DNA of 64,000 bases from G965220305 sp965220305 (GCA_965220305.1 OZ244817.1:4030001-4094000); one strand, 5' to 3'. Shown: positions 45,143 to 55,414, counted from the stretch's first letter. The notes: generated by a model from the sequence alone, not told the origin. Made by a program: numbers and translations.

Positions 45143-46082
45143 CGAAAGCGCCATCACTGTCGAGGGACTGGAGAAGCGGTACGGGCGGTTGACGGCCCTG
45201 GAGGAGGTGAGCTTCTCCGTCCCCAGGGGCAGTATCTACGGCTTTCTTGGTCCCAACGGAGCAGGAAAGACGACCACCATGCGCATCCTGGCGACCCTGC
45301 TCCTGCCTACGCAGGGTCACGCGTGGGTTGCGGGGGAAGACGTCACCCGCCATCCCGCCAGGGCCCGAAGGCATATAGGATATATGCCTGATTTCTTCGG
45401 AGTGTATGACGACCTGACGGTGCGCGAGTACTTGGAGTTTTACGCCCAGGCCCACGGAGTACCCAGGTCCAGGTGGCGGAAGAGTATAGACGACCTGCTG
45501 GAGCTGGTGGACCTGGGAGACAAACGGGACGAGTTCGTCGAGACTCTGTCTCGGGGGATGAAGCAGCGTTTGGGGCTGGCTCGCTGTTTGGTCCACGACC
45601 CCGAGGTGCTGCTCCTGGACGAGCCTGCCTCGGGCCTGGACCCCCGCGCCCGGGTGGAGATGCGGGAAGTGCTGAAGGAGATAGCCCGCATGGGAAAGGC
45701 GGTGCTCATCAGTTCCCACATCCTGCCGGAGCTTGAGGACCTTTCCACCGAGGTGGGCATTATCCATCGAGGCCGCATGGTAGCCTCCGGTCCCCTGGAC
45801 AGCATTCTCACCCAGGTGGGAGGTAGCCGGGTACTGGAGGCGAGAACTCTGGACAAAGCGGAGCAGGCCGGGTCTATCCTGGAGGCCATGCCAGGGGTCC
45901 GCGACGTGCATGTCTTGTCTGAGGAGGGCCTTGTGCGGGCCGCCTGTTCGGCTGACTCCACCGGACAGGCGGCTATCCTGAAAACGCTGGTGGAGGCGGG
46001 AGTCCCGGTAGTCAGCTTCAACGCTGTCCAGGACTTGGAGGAGTTGTTCATGGCCTTGACCGACGACGAAGACGATTCATGA
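45135..46082 (+). CDS. ABC transporter ATP-binding protein
   Basis: 315 residues from the TTG at 45135, chosen because it overlaps the previous stop and starts at 'ISESAITVEGLEKRYG'; the frame is open to 45090. Walker A 'GPNGAGKTT', Q-loop region 'IGYMPDFFGVYDDLTVREYLEFYA', signature 'LSRGMKQRLGLA', Walker B 'LLLDEPASGLDP', H-loop 'SSH'. ABC-2 export type (CcmA/GldA-like). The permease starts within its stop. Confidence 0.95.
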   Translation: MISESAITVEGLEKRYGRLTALEEVSFSVPRGSIYGFLGPNGAGKTTTMRILATLLLPTQGHAWVAGEDVTRHPARARRHIGYMPDFFGVYDDLTVREYLEFYAQAHGVPRSRWRKSIDDLLELVDLGDKRDEFVETLSRGMKQRLGLARCLVHDPEVLLLDEPASGLDPRARVEMREVLKEIARMGKAVLISSHILPELEDLSTEVGIIHRGRMVASGPLDSILTQVGGSRVLEARTLDKAEQAGSILEAMPGVRDVHVLSEEGLVRAACSADSTGQAAILKTLVEAGVPVVSFNAVQDLEELFMALTDDEDDS

Positions 46083-46984
46083 TTCAGACAATGCTCCTCA
46101 ACCTGGCCGTGCTTACCAGGGAGTTGCGGACCCGAATGCGAGGGCGGCGCGCCGTCGCCGTTATCACCGTATACCTGCTGCTGCTTTCCAGTATCGGCGG
46201 CCTAATGCTTTACATTCAACTGGAACAGTTGCGGTCGGGATTTTACCCGGGGATGGCGTCCACCGTGGGCTACCAAATCTTCGCCGCCCTGTCGTTGTTC
46301 CAACTGTTGCTGGTGATTTTCATTGTCCCGGGCCTGACGGGGGCGGCCATCGCTGGAGAGCGAGACAGGCAGACCCTGGACCTGCTATTGAGCACCCAGG
46401 TGTCCGCCCTGTGGATCGTCCTGGGAAAGATATTGGCGTCCCTCTCCTACGTCTTCTTGCTGATGGTGGCGTCGCTGCCCCTGTTCAGCCTGGTCTTCCT
46501 GTTCGGTGGAGTTTCGCCAAGCCAGGTAGCGCTGGCCTTCGTTATATCCCTGGTCTCGGCCCTTACCCTGGGCGCCATCGGGGTATTCCTCTCCGTCCTA
46601 ATACGGCGTGGCCCCACGGCCACGGTGTTGACCTACACCGTGACCTTCTTGCTGCTCATCGGGACCCCGCTGCTGAGCGTCTTCATTGGCATGGCCTCAG
46701 ACTTCTCGACGGGTGTGCCCGTCGAGGTCATTCTTCCTCTGGTGGTCAACCCCCTGGCGGCGTTGGCGTCGGTGACGCTGCCCTTCGGGGTGCCGACGGA
46801 TGTGCCCCTGCTGGGGACGTCTTCCTCCGGCGCCAGCGGCGGGCTGGTGCTGTGGCATATCAACCTGATGGTGGACGCCGTACTATTTGTTGTGTTTCTG
46901 GCCCTGGCTGCAACGATGCTGCGACCGGGAGTTCTCCAGTCCTGGCGGCTCCGCCGGTCCCGGCTCGCCGAGGATAAGCAATGA
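46079..46984 (+). CDS. ABC-2 type transporter permease
   Basis: 301 residues with about six membrane helices. 'IVPGLTGAAIAGERDRQTLDLLLSTQVSALWIVLGKILASLSYVFLLM' is the classic ABC-2 permease E-R-x2-T-L-D-L-L motif. The ATG overlaps the ATPase stop (ATGA). With the upstream ATPase it forms an exporter of unknown cargo. Confidence 0.92.
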   Translation: MIQTMLLNLAVLTRELRTRMRGRRAVAVITVYLLLLSSIGGLMLYIQLEQLRSGFYPGMASTVGYQIFAALSLFQLLLVIFIVPGLTGAAIAGERDRQTLDLLLSTQVSALWIVLGKILASLSYVFLLMVASLPLFSLVFLFGGVSPSQVALAFVISLVSALTLGAIGVFLSVLIRRGPTATVLTYTVTFLLLIGTPLLSVFIGMASDFSTGVPVEVILPLVVNPLAALASVTLPFGVPTDVPLLGTSSSGASGGLVLWHINLMVDAVLFVVFLALAATMLRPGVLQSWRLRRSRLAEDKQ

Positions 46985-48564
46985 AGCTTCCAGAATACGA
47001 GGCCGCCGACCTAGGGGGAGTTATCAGGCCGTGGCGCAAGCGGCTCGGGCTAAAGACCACGCTGAAATGGGCCACCTGGGGACTCGGCGCAGGTTTGGGG
47101 ACTGCCTTCTCCCTGATTGTCGTGGCCCACTTTGTACCCTGGCCGGATGTGTTCATCTGGGCCACCGTCGCAACTGTGGCTGGGACGATGGCCGGGTTGG
47201 CGTCGGGTTTCCTCCGCACGCCGTCCCTTGAGGCGGCGGCAAGACGAGCAGACCGCCTTCTGGACCTCTCCGACCGGCTGGGTACGGCGTGGGAATTCCG
47301 CAATTCCAACTCGCCTTTTGCTACACTCCAACGTCAGAACGCCCTCCACTTGGTCAGGGGCCGGGAGCCCGCTGAGGCTATACGCATCTGGCCTGGACGC
47401 AGCCACTTTCTGCCTATCCTAGTCGGCCTCGTCCTGGTCGGAATACTTATGGCCGTTCCCAACCCCATGGACCGCGTCATCGAGCAGCGAGAAAAGTTGC
47501 AGCAGCAACTGGCCCAGGCCAGGGAGGATATTCAGGAGACCCAGGAAGAGGCGACGGGACCCGACTCGCTCCTGAGTGCTGAAGAGAGGGCCGCCGTGGA
47601 GGAGGCGCTGGAAAAATTGGAGGAAGCTCTCAACGAGGCCGAAACGACGCCCGAGGCTCTGGCTGCGCTCTCCGAGGCGGAACAGAAAATCAACTTGTTG
47701 CAGGAGCCGAAAATCGCCCAAGACAAACAGCTTCAGGACGTCGGAGCAACCCTGGCCGGGTCACCTACAACCCGGGCGCTGGGGCAGGCGCTCCACTCGA
47801 AAGACGAAGCGGCTCTGCGCGACGCCATAGAAGCTTTGGCAGAACAGATAGATTCTATGAGCGAGGGCGAGCTTCAAGACTGGGCGGCTGCCCTGCAGCG
47901 GGCGGCCAATGTCACCACCGGCAATGATGCCCTGACCGGCTCTCTCCGGCAGGCATCACGGGCCATCGCCTCCGGTGACCCGGAAACAGCCGGAGAATCC
48001 CTGGGAGACCTGGCAAACAGGCTGGCGGCGCTTCAGGAGGGCGTGGCAGGCTTGGAGACCCTTGAGCGGACGCAGGCCGGCCTACGAGTGGCTCGCTCGT
48101 CCATCAGCGGCGTGGCCCTAGTTGAAGCTGGGAGAAACACACCCACCGGGGGAGAACAACAAGATGGCGGGGGCTCCGCATCGGGACCCGGTCAGGGTGG
48201 TAACGGCGGCAATGGTGAGGGCACGGGAGAAGGTGGACAAGGCGCTGGGAGCGGCAGCGGTCTTGGCCCCGGTGGTGGCGCGGGCGGAAGCGGCGCGGGC
48301 AACCAACCGGGGGCCCGCCAGGGAGACGAGACCGGCAGACTTCTCACCGAAGGGGAGACTGTTTTCATACCGGGCGATGGCCCGGGAGTTCCCACGGAGG
48401 TGCGGGCGGGCTCAAGCCAAGGAGTCGTCCCTGGGAGCCTCCACCCGTATAACGAAGTCCTGGGAGAGTACTCAGAGCAGGCCCGTGAACACATGGAGCG
48501 CAGCCCTGTGCCCCAAGGCTACAAGGACCTGGTGCGCCGCTACTTCGCGGAGCTGGAGCGGTAG
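46981..48564 (+). CDS. Membrane-anchored coiled-coil protein with Gly-rich linker (DUF4175-like)
   Basis: 527 residues. Three hydrophobic helices near the N-terminus (about 33-55, 58-78, 140-160), a long acidic coiled coil (about 165-360), a low-complexity Gly/Ser/Gln linker (about 385-445) and a C-terminal 'LGEYSEQAREHMERSPVPQGYKDLVRRYFAELE'. That closing motif is typical of proteins encoded with MoxR/DUF58/VWA genes. Probably a structural scaffold in the envelope. The ATG overlaps the permease stop. Confidence 0.75.
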   Translation: MKLPEYEAADLGGVIRPWRKRLGLKTTLKWATWGLGAGLGTAFSLIVVAHFVPWPDVFIWATVATVAGTMAGLASGFLRTPSLEAAARRADRLLDLSDRLGTAWEFRNSNSPFATLQRQNALHLVRGREPAEAIRIWPGRSHFLPILVGLVLVGILMAVPNPMDRVIEQREKLQQQLAQAREDIQETQEEATGPDSLLSAEERAAVEEALEKLEEALNEAETTPEALAALSEAEQKINLLQEPKIAQDKQLQDVGATLAGSPTTRALGQALHSKDEAALRDAIEALAEQIDSMSEGELQDWAAALQRAANVTTGNDALTGSLRQASRAIASGDPETAGESLGDLANRLAALQEGVAGLETLERTQAGLRVARSSISGVALVEAGRNTPTGGEQQDGGGSASGPGQGGNGGNGEGTGEGGQGAGSGSGLGPGGGAGGSGAGNQPGARQGDETGRLLTEGETVFIPGDGPGVPTEVRAGSSQGVVPGSLHPYNEVLGEYSEQAREHMERSPVPQGYKDLVRRYFAELER

Positions 48565-48718
48565 ACCAGAACCGCTATGGTAATCGGTAAAGGAACACTC
48601 CTTGCCGGCGAAGTCCCGATAGCGCTGGCAGGATATAGTGATGGCGGCGTTGGGTAGAGTGGAGCATCACTCTGAACATTGGACCAGTCCTGGAAGTCAC
48701 ATACGTAGGAGCGTCCGC

Positions 48719-49731
48719 ATGGACCAACCTGATGGCAAAACGGCGGTCGGTGAACAAGAAGTTGGCGAATTCATCGAGACCGCGCAGCGTTTGGAACAAG
48801 AGATTGGCCGTGTCATTGTGGGCCAGCGGAAGGTTGTGCGCGATGTCGTCATCGCCCTTTTATCGGGCGGCCACGTCTTGCTTGAGGGCGTGCCCGGCCT
48901 GGGCAAGACTCTCCTGGTCCGCACCCTCGGGGAGGCGCTGGATCTCTCTTTCTCCCGCATTCAGTTCACCCCTGACCTGATGCCCGCGGACATCGTTGGC
49001 ACCAACGTCCTCACCGAAGACGACCAGGGACGGCGTTCCCTTCAATTCCAGCGGGGCCCCATTCTTGCCAACCTGGTGCTGGCCGACGAAATCAACCGGG
49101 CTACGCCCAAGACCCAATCGGCCTTGCTGGAGGCTATGCAGGAACGCACGGTGAGCGTGGGAGACACTACCCGCGATTTGCCCTCACCTTTCTTCGTAAT
49201 GGCGACCCAAAACCCGATAGAGATGGAGGGAACGTACACCCCCCTGAAGCGCAGCTTGACAGGTTCTTCTTCAAAGTGCTGGTGCCCTTTCCCGACCGTG
49301 AGGACCTGAGCGAGATCTTGCGGCGCACCATTCGCTACGAACCGGAGCACGCCAGTCCCGTGGCCGACGGTCCCGCACTGAATGACATGATTCAATTGGC
49401 GAGAGAAGTGCCCATAGCCGCGTATGTTCAGGACTACGCTCTGGCCCTGGTCCTGGCCACCCATCCCGAGAGGGAAGAGGCGCCGGCTCCGGTGAGGCAA
49501 TACGTCCGTTACGGGGCCAGTCCAAGGGGGCTGCAGGCGCTGGTCATAGGAGGCCAGGTGCGGGCCCTATTGGAGGGACGGTACAACCTATCGGTAGATG
49601 ACCTCAAAGCAGTGTCCTATCCCGCTTTGCGCCACCGGCTGATTTTGAACTTCGAGGCTCAGGCGGAGGGCGTAGCAGCGGACCGGATTATCGAGCAGAT
49701 GTTGGAGGCAGTGCAGCCAGAAGAGGCCTGA
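48719..49731 (+). CDS. MoxR-family AAA+ ATPase, single-base frameshift
   Basis: Start ATG 48719 (AGGAG 8 bases before). 'VIVGQRKVVRDVVIALLSGGHVLLEGVPGLGKTLLVRTLG' contains Walker A; 'LADEINRATPKTQSALLEAMQERTVSVGDTTRDLPSPFFVMATQNPIEMEGTY' contains Walker B and sensor 1. The frame then slips: with one more C in the C6 run at 49238-49243 it continues 'TPPEAQLDRFFFKVLVPFPDREDLSEILRR' into the second frame (49276-49731), which has sensor 2 and the lid. About 337 residues in all. MoxR ATPases act as chaperones for VWA partners, here three genes downstream. Confidence 0.88.
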
Positions 49732-49839
49732 AGCCTGACGAACGTGAGACTTAAAGGGGACTAAGGTAGGGGCGCATCCGCGATAGCTCATCCCCTCGAT
49801 GAGGCGGCAAAGGCGGCCACCCGCAAAATTGGGTCAGCT

Positions 49840-50730
49840 ATGGTACGAAGGACGAGTTTGTTCACTCCGGATTTCTTGCACAAGCTGGAGGCCCTGGGGC
49901 TGGCCACACGGCAAAGTCTCGCTGGGCCCAGCATTGGTTCTCGGCGCTCGCCAAGGCTTGGCACGTCAGTGGAGTTCTCAGACTTCCGCAACTATGCGCC
50001 GGGAGACGACTACCGCCGCATTGACTGGAACGCCTACGCCCGCCTGGGGCGGTTGTTCCTGCGTCTCTACCGTGCTGAGGAGAACCTGACCGTCTCGCTG
50101 CTACTGGACGCATCCCGCTCCATGGCCTGGGGCGAACCTTCCAAATTTGACCTTGCCCGCCGGGTGGCTGGCGCCATGGCCTACCTGGCCCTGGTGAAGG
50201 ACGACCGGATAGGAGTAGTTGCTCTGGGCGACGACCACCTGTCCAATCTACCGGCCGTAGGCGGGAGGGCCCAGGTCTGGAGGGTATGGGACTTCCTGGA
50301 ACAGCTTCAAACCCTGGGCACAACCGACCTTGGAGGGGCGCTCTCTTCCATTGCTTCGCGCTACAACCAGCGCCCTGGCCTCTCCGTCCTGGTAACCGAC
50401 CTGCTGACCGACAGCGACTGGCGAGCCGGGCTGCGAGCATTGCTGGCTTCACGGCAGGAGGTAATCGTACTCCAAATCTTGGCGCCTGAAGAAATAAACC
50501 CGGAGATAACGGGTCACTGGCAAATGGTTGACGATGAAGACGGTGCGTCGCTGGAGGTCACGCTGACGCCCAGGACTCTCCAGGAGTACCGGGACCGCCT
50601 CAGCGCCTACACGCGGGAGGTGGCTTCCTTCTGCCACGCTCACGGTGTCACCTTCGTACAGCTACGCAGTGATCTTCTTATTGAGGACGCCGTTTTGCGC
50701 CTGCTGCGCCGGGCGCAGGTCGTGGTCTAG
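49840..50730 (+). CDS. DUF58 (MoxR-associated) protein
   Basis: 296 residues. 'VEFSDFRNYAPGDDYRRIDWNAYARLGRLFLRLYRAEENLTVSLLLDASRSMAWG' is the DUF58 signature running into a VWA-like strand; 'VLVTDLLTDSDW' follows. No membrane helix, so soluble. Standard neighbour and probable partner of MoxR. The ATG at 49840 lies 108 bases after moxR. Confidence 0.93.
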   Translation: MVRRTSLFTPDFLHKLEALGLATRQSLAGPSIGSRRSPRLGTSVEFSDFRNYAPGDDYRRIDWNAYARLGRLFLRLYRAEENLTVSLLLDASRSMAWGEPSKFDLARRVAGAMAYLALVKDDRIGVVALGDDHLSNLPAVGGRAQVWRVWDFLEQLQTLGTTDLGGALSSIASRYNQRPGLSVLVTDLLTDSDWRAGLRALLASRQEVIVLQILAPEEINPEITGHWQMVDDEDGASLEVTLTPRTLQEYRDRLSAYTREVASFCHAHGVTFVQLRSDLLIEDAVLRLLRRAQVVV

Positions 50731-50739
50731 GATTTAACG

Positions 50740-52554
50740 TTGGGCTTCCTGGCTCCCTCAGCACTGTTCTTCGGCCTGCTGGCCATACCCATAGTCGCCC
50801 TCTACCTGTTGCGGCTAAGAGGGCGGGAGCGGCGTGTCTCCAGTATCTTCCTCTGGCGGCACGTAGTCCAAGACAGAGAGGCCAACACCCTATGGCAGCG
50901 GCTTCGGCCCAATTTGTTGCTCTTACTCCAGCTTCTGGCCCTGGCCGCTCTGGTTTTGGCGCTGGCCGGGCCGTACTTCCTGCGCGCTAGCAGCATCGAG
51001 GGGGACCTAATTCTAGTGCTGGACGCCTCTGCCAGTATGGGGGCCTCCGACGTTTCTCCCTCTCGCTTCGGGAAAGCTCAGGAGGAGGCGCTTAGACTAC
51101 TAGACCAGCTTCCTCGGTCTAACCTAACCACGGTGATACGGATGGGCGATGTGCCGGAGGTGCTGGTGGCGCAGAGCCAGGACCGAGGAAGAGTGCGCCG
51201 CGCCATTGCGGAGGCCCGGCCAGGGGCTGGCGGCGCCAACCTGGCCTCCGCCCTTTCACTGGCGGCATCGGTCGTCCGGGGAGAGCGACCGGCACAGGTG
51301 GTCGTGTTCAGCGACGGAAACGTCACCGGCCTTCAGCCACTGGGCCCGCTGCCCTTCGGCCTTCGCTACGAGCTTGTCGGGCATTCGCATGGCAACATGG
51401 CTATTGCCGCCTTCGACCTTCGGCGCACTGAGACGGGGACGCAGGGGCTGGCGCGCGTCGCCAACTACGGCCAGGAGACGTTAGCAACTTCTCTGCACCT
51501 ATACGCCGCCGGCTCACTCTACGACGTCAGAGAGTTGGAGGTGGACGGAGCCGGCGACCGGACCGTGACTTGGTCCTCACTACCCGAGGCGACGGTGCTG
51601 GAAGCGCGCCTGGTCCCCGGAGACGCCTTCGGCTTGGACGACCGAGCGTGGGCCACCGGCAGCCCCGGCAGTGGGGCGCGAGCTCTCTTGGTCAGCAGGG
51701 GTAACCGCTTCCTGGAGAAGTCTTTGTCTCTGCAACCTGGGCTCGAGGTCACCAAGACTACGCCAGAAGCATTTTCTTCGGAAGGAGACTTTGATCTTTG
51801 GGTCTTCGACGGTTTTCTCCCCCCTGATCTCCCCAATGGTGCGGTGTTGGTTTTGGACCCGCCGGTGGGCAGCGCCGAATGGGTGTCGGCGGCGGCCGTT
51901 CCCGTCCAGAGGACTCGACCCACCGGCGACGAGCTACTCCGCTACGTGGACCTGTCGAGCGTACACGTCCGCGAGGCGGTCCCGCTACGGCCCCCGCCGG
52001 AGGCGCGGGTCCTGCTGGACACTGATCAGGGGCCTCTGCTTGCAGCGTGGGAAGAGCCCAACCGCAGGACCGTCGCCTTCGCCTTCGACCTGAATGACTC
52101 GGACCTTGCCCTTCAACCGGCCTTCCCCATTTTGACGCACGACCTGACCAGTTGGTTGTTGCCTGGAATAAGCGAGGGCCTGGTTGGCCAGCCCGGCGCC
52201 ACCATAGAGGTCCCTATACCCCCCGAATCGGACGCCGCCTGGGTGGAGACGCCCAGCGGACAGCGGACACAGGTGGCTCCGCCGTTCCCAGCCCAGCCTT
52301 TCACAGTGGTAGAACTGGGTCCATACCGCGTGATTCATGAGACCTCGGAAGGAGAGAAGGTTGGCTATTTCATAGCCAATCTGTTTGACCCAGTAGAGTC
52401 CGCCATCGGTCCTTCCGAGTTGCCTCCCTTGGAAACCCGGCCTAGGTCGGAAGCGGGGCCGGACCAGGTCCCTTGGGAGCTAACCACATGGTTGGCCCTG
52501 GCTGTCTTGGTCATTCTGGGAGCGGAATGGTACGTGTATAGCCGTGGGTATTAG
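50740..52554 (+). CDS. BatA-type VWA membrane protein
   Basis: 604 residues. The N-terminal aerotolerance (BatA) domain 'FLAPSALFFGLLAIPIVALYLLRLRGRERRVSSIFLWRH' has helices at about 5-24 and 63-85. The VWA domain has MIDAS 'LVLDASASMGASD' (about 95). A β-rich region follows, with a final helix ('TWLALAVLVILGAEWYVYS', about 580-600). TTG start at 50740. It overlaps the next gene by eleven bases. Substrate of, or scaffold for, MoxR remodelling is the family expectation. Confidence 0.88.
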   Translation: MGFLAPSALFFGLLAIPIVALYLLRLRGRERRVSSIFLWRHVVQDREANTLWQRLRPNLLLLLQLLALAALVLALAGPYFLRASSIEGDLILVLDASASMGASDVSPSRFGKAQEEALRLLDQLPRSNLTTVIRMGDVPEVLVAQSQDRGRVRRAIAEARPGAGGANLASALSLAASVVRGERPAQVVVFSDGNVTGLQPLGPLPFGLRYELVGHSHGNMAIAAFDLRRTETGTQGLARVANYGQETLATSLHLYAAGSLYDVRELEVDGAGDRTVTWSSLPEATVLEARLVPGDAFGLDDRAWATGSPGSGARALLVSRGNRFLEKSLSLQPGLEVTKTTPEAFSSEGDFDLWVFDGFLPPDLPNGAVLVLDPPVGSAEWVSAAAVPVQRTRPTGDELLRYVDLSSVHVREAVPLRPPPEARVLLDTDQGPLLAAWEEPNRRTVAFAFDLNDSDLALQPAFPILTHDLTSWLLPGISEGLVGQPGATIEVPIPPESDAAWVETPSGQRTQVAPPFPAQPFTVVELGPYRVIHETSEGEKVGYFIANLFDPVESAIGPSELPPLETRPRSEAGPDQVPWELTTWLALAVLVILGAEWYVYSRGY

Positions 52555-55414
52555 CTTCGAGCAACCGTTGGCGCTCCTGCTCCTGGCTCCTGCGTTGGTC
52601 AGTGTCTTCTACCTATGGCGTCAATCAAGGCGGGGAAAGGAAGGCTGGCGCGGCCTACTCATTCCAGCGCTGAGAGCGCTGCTCGTTACGCTCGTTGTCC
52701 TGGCTCTAGCGGTCCCAACGGTCCGTTATACTGTCGACCGGCAGGCCGTGGTATTTGTTGCCGATCTCTCAGACAGCGTTGGTCAGCAGCGCACTCGGGT
52801 TGAAGAGTTCGTCAGGCAAGCAATGGAGGCAAGAGGGTCGGACGATAGGGCGGGCATCGTCGCTTTCGGGCGCGACGCCCTGGTCGAATGGCCTGTTACT
52901 GATAAAGGCGGATTCCGGGAGTTCCAGTCGGAGGTCCACGCCAACAACACCGACCTCGCCGGCGGGCTCCGCCTGGCCGCCGCCCTGTTGCCTCCGGACG
53001 CCCGCCGACGAATCGTGGTCATCTCCGACGGACAAGAAAATCTGGGCGACGCGGTGCAGCAGGCGCGTTTCCTCCGAGCGCAAGGGGTACAGGTGGATGT
53101 TGCCCAGTTAGAAGGGCCTTCAGGCCCCGAGGTACTGGTGGCTTCGGTAGTTGCCCCCTCTTCAGCCCATACGGGACAGAGGGTCCCAGTGGAAGTCATG
53201 GTCGGCAGCACCGGGAAGGCTAACGCCAATCTGCAAGTGTCGGTGGACGGGGCGGTAGCCGCGGCCAGGCAGGTTGCCCTTGAGCCCGGAGAGACGCGGT
53301 TCTCCTTTGACGTGGGCATCGACCGTCCGGGGTTTTATACCATCCGTGTGACCGTGGACAGTGACACCGACACCCGGTTCGAAAACAACCGGGCCGACGC
53401 CTTCATCAACGTCTTCGGAACTCCCACGGTTCTGCTGGTGGAAGATAGGAAAGGTGCGGCAAAGAACGTCTCTGAGGCCCTGAACGCCACGGGCCTTCAA
53501 GTTGAAGTGATACCAACAGTCCTGTTTCCCGAGTCCCTGGAAGAGTTGGGTAGGTACTCGGGCGTCGTCCTGGTCGATGTGCCCGCCGAGTCCTTGGGCC
53601 AGAGCCAGATGGAAGTGATTCGAGGGGCGGTCCGCGATCTGGGGAAGGGCCTCCTCGTGGTGGGAGGCGCTCACAGTTTCACCATGGGCGACTACCGGGA
53701 CACGCCCCTCGAGGAAGTATTGCCAGTCACCTCCGAAGTCCCGGAACGCGAGGAGAAGGGCAAGGTGGCGCTGGGGCTGGTCATCGACAAGTCCGGCAGT
53801 ATGTCCGGTCCAGGCTCGGACGGCGTGGCCAAAGTGGAGATGGCCAAGGAAGCGGCCCACCTCAGCTTGGAGGAACTGGAGCCATACGACCTCTCGGGAG
53901 TGGTGGCCTTTGACTCCAGCAACTGGTGGCTGGTGTCCATGGGCGAAATCGGAAGCGCAGCCCACCTAAGAGAGATGCAGGAGGCTATCGGCACGTTGAT
54001 GCCCGACGGCGGGACCGACATCTACCCTGCGCTGGTCACAGCCTACCAGGGCCTGGCCCGTACCCAGGCGCCCCGCAGACACATAGTCCTGCTCACGGAC
54101 GGCATCTCGCCGCCTGGCGACTACCCCGGCCTCCTGTCAGCCATGAAGGAGGCAAATATCACCCTGTCCACCATAGCCGTTGGGCTGGACGTAGATGCTG
54201 GTCTCCTCCAGTGGCTAGCGGAGGAAGGTGGGGGACGATTCTACTTTACCGACCGGGCGCGGGACATCCCCCAGATTCTTACCAAGGAGACCCGCCTAGC
54301 CGCCCGCAACGCCATCGTGGAAGAGGAGACCACTCCCCTGGTGGCGGGAAGCAGCCCGGTCCTGCGGTCCACGGGAGGCCAGTTCCCCACACTGGGCGGC
54401 TACGTGACCACCCTGCCAAAAAATGCGGCCCACGTTGTACTGGTGTCACCCAGGGGAGACCCTTTGCTCGCCCAGTGGCAGTACGGTTTGGGGCGGAGCA
54501 TGGCTTGGACCAGCGACAGCGAGGGCCGATGGACGTCGACCCTCCAGGGGTGGAAGGGGGCGCCCGTCTTCTGGTCGGCGTTGGTCGACTGGACCCTGCC
54601 GCCGGAGGAAGCGGCCTTTCAGATGGAGGGCGAGGTGAAGGCAGGTGTGGCTTCGTTACTGGTTGAAGGGGAAGTACAAGAGGACGCACGGCTTTCAGCG
54701 CGCATCGTAGGGCCACAACTAGACGCGATGAATGTTCCATTGGCGGCCACAGCGCTGGAACGTTTCGAAGCAGAGTTTCCGGTTGACGAGCAAGGTTCTT
54801 ACCTCGTAAAGATAATAGAGGAGACCTCACAGGGGGAACGCCGCTCCACTACTGCCGGTCTAGTAGTACCCTACTCGCCGGAGTACAAGGAGTTGGCAGG
54901 AAACCCCGACTTGCTGGAGCGTCTTGCAGCCATAACCAAAGGTGAAATGCTCAACAGCCCTTCCGAGTCTTTTGGCTCGGGGCTGCCGCCGGCCTACGGG
55001 GACGTGCCATTGGCCTGGTGGCTGTTGATGGCCGCTGCTCTCCTGCTGCCGTTGGACATAGCAGTACGCCGCCTTAACCTGTCCCCCACGGAGGCGGGGG
55101 CCTGGCTCTCAACAGCTAAGGCATGGGTGTTCAAGGGCCGTGTCGCACGTCCACCGAAGGCTGTTTCGCCGGTGCTGGAAAACTTGCGTCAGCGCAGGGC
55201 CGGACAGCCCAGGCTAACGGTTAGCGGCACAAGCCAGCGCGCATCGCCTCCGACCAATTCCCCTGCACCACCGGGTGGGCAGATTACTAAGCCCGGGGAA
55301 GAGGATGTAGGATCGAGGGAGAGCGTACCAGGTAACTTGGAGCAAGACCGAGAAGGGGCCGAGTCTACGACGGAGCGCTGGCTGCGGGCCAAGCGCCGTG
55401 CGAGAAATAGGTAA
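52544..55414 (+). CDS. Large membrane protein with two VWA domains and GATase-like domain
   Basis: 956 residues. Two N-terminal helices (about 6-24 and 42-62); a first VWA ('VVFVADLSDSVGQQRTRVEEFV', 'IVVISDGQENLG'); a CARDB-like β domain; a GATase-1-like segment ('VLLVEDRKGAAKNVSEAL...GLLVVGGAHSFTMGDYRDTPLEEVLPV'); a second VWA with a full MIDAS ('LVIDKSGSMSGPGSDG', about 410, and 'MPDGGTDIYPAL', 'VLLTDGISPPG'); and a C-terminal helix near 825 before a basic tail. GTG start. Last gene of the operon. Confidence 0.88.
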   Translation: MGISFEQPLALLLLAPALVSVFYLWRQSRRGKEGWRGLLIPALRALLVTLVVLALAVPTVRYTVDRQAVVFVADLSDSVGQQRTRVEEFVRQAMEARGSDDRAGIVAFGRDALVEWPVTDKGGFREFQSEVHANNTDLAGGLRLAAALLPPDARRRIVVISDGQENLGDAVQQARFLRAQGVQVDVAQLEGPSGPEVLVASVVAPSSAHTGQRVPVEVMVGSTGKANANLQVSVDGAVAAARQVALEPGETRFSFDVGIDRPGFYTIRVTVDSDTDTRFENNRADAFINVFGTPTVLLVEDRKGAAKNVSEALNATGLQVEVIPTVLFPESLEELGRYSGVVLVDVPAESLGQSQMEVIRGAVRDLGKGLLVVGGAHSFTMGDYRDTPLEEVLPVTSEVPEREEKGKVALGLVIDKSGSMSGPGSDGVAKVEMAKEAAHLSLEELEPYDLSGVVAFDSSNWWLVSMGEIGSAAHLREMQEAIGTLMPDGGTDIYPALVTAYQGLARTQAPRRHIVLLTDGISPPGDYPGLLSAMKEANITLSTIAVGLDVDAGLLQWLAEEGGGRFYFTDRARDIPQILTKETRLAARNAIVEEETTPLVAGSSPVLRSTGGQFPTLGGYVTTLPKNAAHVVLVSPRGDPLLAQWQYGLGRSMAWTSDSEGRWTSTLQGWKGAPVFWSALVDWTLPPEEAAFQMEGEVKAGVASLLVEGEVQEDARLSARIVGPQLDAMNVPLAATALERFEAEFPVDEQGSYLVKIIEETSQGERRSTTAGLVVPYSPEYKELAGNPDLLERLAAITKGEMLNSPSESFGSGLPPAYGDVPLAWWLLMAAALLLPLDIAVRRLNLSPTEAGAWLSTAKAWVFKGRVARPPKAVSPVLENLRQRRAGQPRLTVSGTSQRASPPTNSPAPPGGQITKPGEEDVGSRESVPGNLEQDREGAESTTERWLRAKRRARNR

